Source: an uncultured Coriobacteriaceae bacterium
GTDB taxonomy: Bacteria > Actinomycetota > Coriobacteriia > Coriobacteriales > Atopobiaceae
NCBI GenBank assembly: GCA_902772085.1
Contig: CACXZL010000125.1
Span: 1-5,969, forward strand
Direction: 5' to 3'
Length of the DNA stretch: 5,969 nt
The position numbers were made by a program, and so were the translations under genes. The notes beneath the pieces are model-generated. The model saw nothing but the letters and a program-made list of their open reading frames with translations, searched no databases and was not told where the DNA came from. Positions 1-3,542 of this stretch are shown piece by piece. How positions within the stretch are numbered: the stretch's first letter is position 1; each line of letters opens with the position of its first letter.

Positions 1-701
1 AGCCGGTCCTTGTGGACCAACGCGACGAGTCGGACCTCCTGCTCGTAGGACCAGGAGGCGTGCTTCGTTATCTCGTCTATGCCGTCGAGCGCCCGTCGGG
101 AGATGCTTACCTGGCGGTCGCTACCCATCGACCTCATCACGACGACCTGGTCTTCTTCGTCGTTCTTCAGAATCTTGAAATAGAGGACCTCACAGAGCGT
201 GAGGCCGATATCCCGCCTGCCGATCGTCAGTAGGGGCTCGAACTTCCCGCCGTCGTTGAACCGGCCGAACTCGTAGCTGCCTGCCGACATAGCTCCCAGT
301 AGCGTGCTCTTGTCGAAGTTGATCATCGCGCCGTTTCCGTCCGTCCCCCCGTAGAGCATCCACATCGCGACGCTCTCCTCCGTCGAGCAGGACAAACAGA
401 CTCCGAAGCGCTTGTAGCTCGAGAAGTGCGGGTTGAATCGCTCTCTGTCGAACGTGTCGTTCCACGTGGACCCGTCGGTGAGGTAGATGGCCGAGCCGTC
501 CAATATGCTCTTTATCCTGCCCCTCGTCGCGTAGTGGCGGTAGTCTCGGTGGCCCGCGCCCTTCGCCGAGAGGTAGGAAAGGATCTGCTCGTACTCGTCG
601 AGACGCTTGGCTTCGCTTGGATGGTAGATCTGCGACTTCTCGGAGTAGCTGGTGAGTAATGAATGGAGGCTAACCTTTTGCGTCCCGTCTTCGCTGGCCA
701 T
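1..701 (-). CDS. DUF2971-family protein, N-terminal part (runs off left edge)
   Basis: An uninterrupted frame on the minus strand starts at the ATG at 701-699 and stays open for 233 codons to the window edge, so the C-terminus is missing. Residues 72-89 carry a WNDTFD block, matching the family's FNDPF(D/E)-like motif. Residues 99-119 read FGVCLSCS followed by MWMLYG, matching the typical 'CFS...MW..Y' segment. GAMINFD (124-130) matches the 'G(v/l)(c/a)igfd' strand, and residues 213-227 contain K..SWSYEQEVRLV, matching the family's 'K...W.yE.E.R' ending. Together these identify DUF2971 (PF11185) by pattern. The family is of unknown biochemical function; members are usually about 250-350 residues, so perhaps 20-100 residues lie outside. 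The start is well fixed: no other ATG, GTG or TTG lies in frame between it and an upstream stop at 786-788, and AAGGGG at 712-717 is a plausible ribosome-binding site. No membrane segment or signal peptide is visible. AGG/AGA, ATA and CTA codons seem somewhat more frequent than in neighbouring genes, weakly hinting at transfer. Confidence 0.82.
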   Translation of the reverse strand, partial: MASEDGTQKVSLHSLLTSYSEKSQIYHPSEAKRLDEYEQILSYLSAKGAGHRDYRHYATRGRIKSILDGSAIYLTDGSTWNDTFDRERFNPHFSSYKRFGVCLSCSTEESVAMWMLYGGTDGNGAMINFDKSTLLGAMSAGSYEFGRFNDGGKFEPLLTIGRRDIGLTLCEVLYFKILKNDEEDQVVVMRSMGSDRQVSISRRALDGIDEITKHASWSYEQEVRLVALVHKDR

Positions 702-711
702 GGTAGCACCA

Positions 712-717
712 CCCCTT
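712..717 (-). promoter_or_regulatory. Ribosome-binding site of the DUF2971 gene
   Basis: On the minus strand AAGGGG lies 10 bases upstream of the ATG at 701. Spacing is slightly long but acceptable. It supports this start, since no alternative start codon exists upstream in frame. Confidence 0.5.
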
Positions 718-885
718 CTCTCTCGCTCGACAAACTCAAGCGTCTCATTCTTCTTCCACCGGCTTGTGCTGGAGGCCTTTCCATCTCACCTGGACGTTGA
801 ACGAGGACAAGGCGTCGCCCTATATCATCCAGGCCCCTCCCTTCGCCTCGCGGCGCCATGCGCCATCGCGCGTGGACACGATTCC

Positions 886-914
886 ATTCTGCCATCGTTC
901 TTGCTGGCTTACAA
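886..914 (-). promoter_or_regulatory. Candidate sigma-70-type promoter for the DUF2971 gene
   Basis: Read on the minus strand, TTGTAA (909-914) and CAGAAT (886-891) are separated by exactly 17 bases. A TG dinucleotide sits one base before the -10 hexamer (extended -10). Each hexamer matches consensus at 4 of 6 positions. It would give a leader of roughly 175 bases before the ATG at 701. No better-placed pair was found closer to the gene, but the match is modest and could be chance. Confidence 0.28.
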
Positions 915-1089
915 CAGGCAAACGAGCGACGTGTGCGAAGGCTCACACGGCTCCGGCGTATGGCTGCCTAAGGCACCGTCATGAAATCGCTTGGGCACTC
1001 CCTTGCCTGCGTGGAGTCGCAGGGAGCTGAACAAAAGACGGCTCAATCCCGAAATCTGTGGGTGAGGCGAAGGCGCGCGGCCACAGTCG

Positions 1090-1187
1090 GGGAAGTGGGC
1101 GGTTCACGGTTGCGCCGCGTCGCGCGCCCGCGCAATTACGGGCGGGAAGAAGGGGGTTCACGCTTGCGCCGCGTCGCGCGTCCTCGC
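1090..1187 (+). repeat. Imperfect 44-bp direct repeat, period 54
   Basis: Positions 1090-1133 and 1144-1187 match at 38 of 44 positions by manual alignment. The best-conserved core, 1101-1126 versus 1155-1180, matches at 25 of 26. It extends the TTCACGGTTGCG motif rightwards with a CG-rich tail (CCGCGTCGCGCG), a longer form than the other motif copies in the cluster. A degenerate trace of the same tail (GTTGCGCC then CCGCGCGC) is visible near 1209-1225. Confidence 0.8.
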
Positions 1188-1225
1188 GGCAAAAGCCCAG
1201 CTAGAGGCGTTGCGCCACCGCGCGC

Positions 1226-1275
1226 TTCCGCAACCGTGAACTTCGGGCGGGCGCCGGGAGCTCACGGTTGCGGAA
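1226..1275. repeat. Perfect 14-bp inverted repeat A
   Basis: TTCCGCAACCGTGA (1226-1239) is the exact reverse complement of TCACGGTTGCGGAA (1262-1275), with a 22-base GC-rich spacer. It is built from a minus and a plus copy of the cluster motif. No T-run follows the right arm, and no strong T-run arises on the other strand, so it does not look like an intrinsic terminator. Confidence 0.85.
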
Positions 1276-1333
1276 AGGGGGCATCAAAAGTGGTAAAGTC
1301 CCAGTTGGCGCGGGCGTCGGTGCGAATCTTTAT

Positions 1334-1376
1334 GCAACCGTGAACCCTCGTCCCAAAGGGTCGGGTTCACGGTTGC
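1334..1376. repeat. Perfect 14-bp inverted repeat B
   Basis: GCAACCGTGAACCC (1334-1347) is the exact reverse complement of GGGTTCACGGTTGC (1363-1376), with a 15-base spacer. The motif pair has the same order as in inverted repeat A (minus copy then plus copy), but the perfect match is offset toward the inner side. No T-run follows the right arm. Confidence 0.85.
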
Positions 1377-1464
1377 GGGAGGTGGCCCCGCCCGCGGGCC
1401 CCGAGGGCGCGCGGGCGCCCGGAACTGGCGTCGGCGGCATCGCGGCATGTCACAACGTCGCGCC

Positions 1465-1520
1465 AGCACCCCGCGGCAGCACCCCGCGGCGGCACGCCCC
1501 GCTGCGCCCGCACCCCGCGG
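1465..1520. repeat. Short GC-rich tandem repeat AGCACCCCGCGGC
   Basis: Two perfect adjacent 13-base units lie at 1465-1477 and 1478-1490. A third copy matching 11 bases lies at 1510-1520, with a degenerate unit between. It sits in very GC-rich non-coding DNA and probably reflects replication slippage. No function can be assigned. Confidence 0.75.
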
Positions 1521-1627
1521 TGGAAGGCCCCGGCGTGCCTGTTGCCGCCTCACGGGGGATGCCCGCCTTACGTCCTGCGCCATGGCCGGAAGCCTGCCAT
1601 CTGCCCGCGGATTCTTGGGCTGAACCG

Positions 1628-1663
1628 AAAAAAGCCCGCCTGCGTACGTGACGCAAGCGGGCT
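1628..1663 (-). terminator. Intrinsic terminator of the STAS gene
   Basis: Read on the minus strand, AGCCCGC (1657-1663) pairs with GCGGGCT (1633-1639). After one T-G step, TGCGT pairs with ACGCA around a 5-base loop. The stem is about 13 bp and runs directly into a T-run (the six As at 1628-1633 on the plus strand, one shared with the stem). It begins about 21 bases after the STAS stop codon. The plus-strand direction lacks a T-run, so it is unidirectional. Confidence 0.93.
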
Positions 1664-1684
1664 GGAAAACGTGCGAGAAAACGC

Positions 1685-1987
1685 CTAAGCCTCAATGGTG
1701 AAGACGTCGGCGAGACCAGTCATGTCGAAGACCTCGGAAACCTCGTCGTTGGGGTGCAGGAGCGTCATCTTGCCCTTGCGCTGACCGGCGGTCTTCTCGG
1801 TGCTCACCAGAACGCGCAGGCCTGCCGAAGAGATGTACTCAAGCTTGGACAGGTCGATGACGAACTCGTTCGTCGTGGCGGGAAGGCCCTGAATCGTTGC
1901 CTCGAGGTCTGGGCTTGTGGCAACGGAGAGCTTGCCGTCCAAAGCGATGGTAGCCTTGTTGCCATCTTGCGTTACTGTGATTTCCAT
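1685..1987 (-). CDS. STAS-domain protein, anti-sigma factor antagonist-like
   Basis: This 100-residue protein is a single STAS domain, the usual size for stand-alone anti-anti-sigma proteins (SpoIIAA/RsbV type). Such proteins bind an anti-sigma kinase when dephosphorylated and so release a sigma factor; others act in wider signalling complexes. The signature LSKLEYISSAGLRVL (46-60) aligns with SpoIIAA LSFMDSSGLGVI. Ser54 falls at the place of the phosphorylated SpoIIAA Ser58, so the switch residue is kept. The ending VFDMTGLADVF (86-96) matches the conserved C-terminal 'FDMSGL' helix. The start is ATG 1987-1985: GGGAG (1993-1997) lies 5 bases upstream, and homology begins right there. The gene is single, with its own promoter and a strong terminator. 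No partner kinase or phosphatase is in the window, so the partner and regulated process are unknown. The STAS fold is near certain; the sigma-regulatory role is inferred. Confidence 0.93.
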   Translation of the reverse strand: MEITVTQDGNKATIALDGKLSVATSPDLEATIQGLPATTNEFVIDLSKLEYISSAGLRVLVSTEKTAGQRKGKMTLLHPNDEVSEVFDMTGLADVFTIEA

Positions 1988-1992
1988 GATGA

Positions 1993-2000
1993 CTCCCTTT
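1993..2000 (-). promoter_or_regulatory. Ribosome-binding site of the STAS gene
   Basis: AAAGGGAG on the minus strand ends 5 bases before ATG 1987. It favours this start over the in-frame ATGs further upstream, which would add a tail unrelated to the STAS fold and overlap the promoter. Confidence 0.7.
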
Positions 2001-2023
2001 TTGTGGACGATGTGAATATAAAA

Positions 2024-2035
2024 CCACATGTGTGG
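2024..2035. promoter_or_regulatory. Palindrome at the STAS transcription start region
   Basis: CCACA-TG-TGTGG contains the perfect 8-bp palindrome CACATGTG and falls just downstream of the proposed STAS -10. A further TGTGGA lies at 2002-2007, repeating the right half. It could be an operator, but the short length makes chance plausible. Confidence 0.25.
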
Positions 2036-2040
2036 ATGGC

Positions 2041-2070
2041 ATTGTACCATGTATTGCCTAAACTAACCAA
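2041..2070 (-). promoter_or_regulatory. Probable promoter of the STAS gene
   Basis: On the minus strand TTGGTT (2065-2070) and TACAAT (2041-2046) are 18 bases apart. TACAAT matches 5 of 6 consensus positions and is preceded by TGG, giving an extended -10. Transcription would start near 2034, leaving a leader of about 45 bases. That places the start within or beside the palindrome CACATGTG (2025-2032), where a regulator could bind. Confidence 0.55.
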
Positions 2071-2074
2071 GAAT

Positions 2075-2104
2075 AAGACAGGTTTAAACGAACGTTTTTA
2101 TAGT
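2075..2104 (+). promoter_or_regulatory. Probable promoter of the GH3 gene
   Basis: AAGACA (2075-2080, 4 of 6) and TATAGT (2099-2104, 5 of 6) are 18 bases apart in a locally AT-rich stretch. Transcription would start near 2111, giving a leader of about 70 bases. It is back to back with the STAS promoter, with a gap of only a few bases between the two -35 elements. Confidence 0.45.
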
Positions 2105-2167
2105 TGTTTCTTGGCTCGTGCGGTAGTTGGGCGAAATGTGGCGAAGAGCCATACGGGCGTGAGGATT

Positions 2168-2172
2168 GGAGG
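2168..2172 (+). promoter_or_regulatory. Ribosome-binding site deciding the GH3 start
   Basis: GGAGG sits 8 bases before ATG 2181. A TTG at 2166 is in the same frame five codons upstream, but it overlaps this site and has no properly spaced Shine-Dalgarno of its own. ATG 2181 is therefore preferred. Confidence 0.8.
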
Positions 2173-2180
2173 CGAGTTCG

Positions 2181-3449
2181 ATGGAAGAATCCGAGCACCG
2201 TCGACGTCGACGTCGCGTTGAGACGCCATCGAGCCAGGCTCAAAGACTTGGCCCCCTGATCGTGGCGGTCGTGATTCTGCTCGGCATCGTGCTTGTGGGC
2301 GGCCGTATGGCGTGGACTCGCTTCGTGGATCCGGTCGTGGTGGAGAAAACGTCTGATTCGGATGCTGGAGCAAAGAGAAATGAGGACGGGAAACCTGAGG
2401 TGGAGCGCCTGGTCTCCGCCCTTACCCTTGAGCAGAAGGTCGCGCAGCTCTTCGTGGTGCGCCCTGAGTCTTTAGTGGATGTGAAGACCGTCGTGAAAGC
2501 CGGAGCAGCCATGCGCGAGGCTCTTACGAACTACCCTGTGGGGGGTCTGTACTATACCTCTGCAAACCTTATGTCCGTGACTCAGACGAAGGAGATGCTG
2601 CGCAACTCCCAAAACTACACCAAAGACGCATGTGGCCTCCCCCTCTTCACGTGTGTGATGGAGGAGGGCGGATCTATGGTGCAAGTGGGAGCCAAAGAAG
2701 ACTTCGGCGTTGCCAAGGTAGAGGACATGAGCAAGATAGGCGCCAGCGACGATGCCGAGCAAGCGCGGGCGGCAGCAAGTGCCATAGGCGGCTATTTGGT
2801 CGACTTGGGTTTCAACGTGAACCTTGCGCCCGTGGCCGACCTCGTCTCCTCCAGCACGAGCGACTTGGCAAAACGCTCCTTTGGGGAAAACAAAGATACG
2901 GTGGCGTCGATGGTGTCGGCCCAGGTGGAAGGCTACACCAGGGCGGGCGTTCTCTGCGCCGTGAAGCACTTTCCCGGCATGGGAAATGCTGAAAAAGACT
3001 CGCGGGTGAAGGACTTGCTCAGCATACAGGCCACGAAAGACGAGATGATGCAGGGGCAACTCGTTCCTTTCGAGGCGGCCATTCACGAAGGCGTACCCAT
3101 CGTGATGGTGGGCAACGTCTGTTGCCAGAATCTCGAGGGAAGCATCGGACATCCGGCGTCGATTGACTCCGCGGTGATGGAAGGGCTGCTGAGGGGCGAG
3201 CTGGGATATGATGGCGTCATCATGACGGACACCTTCGAATCCGACGCCATCACCAAGTCGTGCAAGGACGGCGAGCAGGGCGTGCTTGCCATCAAGGCGG
3301 GGGCAGATCTTGTGTTTCTTCCGCATGATTTCGCAAAGGCGTATCGAGGCCTGCTCGATGCCGTAAAGAAGGGCGAGATCAGCGAGGAGCGCATAGACGA
3401 GTCTCTTTATCGCATTGCCAAGGCCAAGCTGCGTTACGTTGTGCAATAA
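2181..3449 (+). CDS. Membrane-anchored glycoside hydrolase family 3 (NagZ-like) protein with altered active site
   Basis: The 422-residue protein has an Arg-rich start (six Arg at 7-12), one hydrophobic segment (about 23-42) and then an extracytoplasmic GH3 N-terminal-type barrel from about 73 to 420. This is a type II anchor topology. NagZ-type enzymes release beta-linked GlcNAc from peptidoglycan fragments. Family motifs present are VAQLFVV (87-93), EGG (162-164), NLAPVAD (214-220), RSFGEN (232-237), KHFPG (262-266) and GVIMTD (345-350) with the expected nucleophile Asp350. Changed residues stand out. The usual DSH of the NagZ Asp-His dyad reads DSR (273-275). GHG reads GMG (266-268). The Asp of the usual D-Q-E-G-G motif aligns with Met160. 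Family knowledge predicts weak, altered or absent NagZ activity; it may be a binding protein or use another substrate. The C-terminal GH3 domain of beta-glucosidases is absent. The gene stands alone downstream of its own promoter, and no terminator is seen after it. Confidence 0.88.
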   Translation: MEESEHRRRRRRVETPSSQAQRLGPLIVAVVILLGIVLVGGRMAWTRFVDPVVVEKTSDSDAGAKRNEDGKPEVERLVSALTLEQKVAQLFVVRPESLVDVKTVVKAGAAMREALTNYPVGGLYYTSANLMSVTQTKEMLRNSQNYTKDACGLPLFTCVMEEGGSMVQVGAKEDFGVAKVEDMSKIGASDDAEQARAAASAIGGYLVDLGFNVNLAPVADLVSSSTSDLAKRSFGENKDTVASMVSAQVEGYTRAGVLCAVKHFPGMGNAEKDSRVKDLLSIQATKDEMMQGQLVPFEAAIHEGVPIVMVGNVCCQNLEGSIGHPASIDSAVMEGLLRGELGYDGVIMTDTFESDAITKSCKDGEQGVLAIKAGADLVFLPHDFAKAYRGLLDAVKKGEISEERIDESLYRIAKAKLRYVVQ

Positions 3450-3506
3450 CTGCTGGCCTTACCGTGAAACGTCTCCTTCATCTGGCCTTGAAAGCCGAAC
3501 CTTCTC

Positions 3507-3512
3507 TACAAT
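3507..3512 (+). promoter_or_regulatory. Candidate -10 element for the ABC-F gene
   Basis: TACAAT (5 of 6 matches) lies 30 bases before the GTG start. The only good -35-like hexamer, TTGAAA (3488-3493), is just 13 bases away, too close for a standard promoter. At normal spacing the sequence is poor. The ABC-F gene may therefore have a weak promoter here, or be read through from the GH3 gene 93 bases upstream, after which no terminator is visible. Confidence 0.3.
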
Positions 3513-3530
3513 GGAAAAGTTCATGCTACG

Positions 3531-3536
3531 AAAGGG
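3531..3536 (+). promoter_or_regulatory. Ribosome-binding site deciding the ABC-F GTG start
   Basis: AAAGGG is 6 bases before GTG 3543. An ATG at 3541 is immediately followed by TGA in its own frame, so it cannot start the gene; GTG 3543 is the only sensible start and gives the normal ABC-F N-terminus. Confidence 0.7.
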
Positions 3537-3542
3537 TTCCAT

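Larger units (their letters stand above)
1101..1377. repeat. Cluster of six TTCACGGTTGCG motif copies in both orientations
   Basis: Plus-strand copies begin at 1103 (exact), 1157 (one mismatch, CTTGCG for GTTGCG), 1261 (first base C) and 1366 (exact). Reverse-complement copies occupy 1229-1240 (exact) and 1333-1344 (last motif base changed). Plus copies are spaced 54, 104 and 105 bases; the two minus copies are 104 bases apart. No protein-coding explanation fits, because copies occur in both orientations and in different frames. Such clusters can be dispersed palindromic repeats (REP-like), remnants of a small non-autonomous element, or an array of protein-binding sites. The sequence alone does not decide between these. 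Confidence 0.85.
702..1627. other. Long intergenic region without a convincing gene
   Basis: About 925 bases separate the start of the DUF2971 gene from the terminator of the STAS gene. Frames here are short, overlap one another on both strands and give arginine-, alanine- and proline-rich translations typical of GC-rich non-coding DNA. None shows a recognisable motif. Positions 702-1000 hold the probable leader and promoter of the DUF2971 gene. A small hairpin (CCTGCG at 1006-1011 with CGCAGG at 1018-1023, 6-base loop) and a weak inverted pair (CTGTGG 1056-1061, CCACAG 1081-1086) precede the repeat block at 1090-1377. An extremely GC-rich stretch follows, including the palindrome GCCCGCGGGC (1390-1399) and a 6-bp stem with 4-base loop (1405-1420). 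No tRNA or other known RNA gene was recognised. Confidence 0.7.

Noticed and set aside
512..946. Open frame of 144 codons on the minus strand
   Set aside because: It overlaps the well-supported DUF2971 gene in another frame, is Arg-rich and shows no family motif.
1226..1275. Inverted repeat A as a transcription terminator
   Set aside because: The 22-base spacer is long and no T-run follows on either strand.
981..1343. Plus-strand open frame running through the motif cluster
   Set aside because: Its translation is repetitive (Arg, Ala, Pro), it exists because GC-rich DNA has few stops, and motif copies occur in both orientations and different frames, so coding cannot explain them.
1101..1377. 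CRISPR array
   Set aside because: Repeat cores are only about 12 bases, occur in both orientations, and spacers are irregular; no cas genes are visible.
1268..1695. Overlapping frames on both strands in the GC-rich stretch
   Set aside because: Low-complexity translations, no ribosome-binding signals, and overlap with the STAS terminator.
2166..2180. TTG at 2166 as the GH3 start
   Set aside because: It overlaps the GGAGG that is correctly spaced for ATG 2181, and adds only five residues with no ribosome-binding site of its own.
2199..2216. CGTCGA hexamer repeat near the GH3 start
   Set aside because: It simply encodes the six-Arg run typical of a positively charged cytoplasmic end before a membrane anchor; slippage is possible but there is no sign of a broken frame.
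2814..2832. Sequence resembling the TTCACG...TTGCG motif inside the GH3 gene
   Set aside because: It matches only in part and is fully explained by codons for the conserved NVNLAPVAD motif.
2472..3446. Long minus-strand open frame opposite the GH3 gene
   Set aside because: It is the antisense shadow of a clear GH3 gene and its His/Leu-rich translation matches no family.
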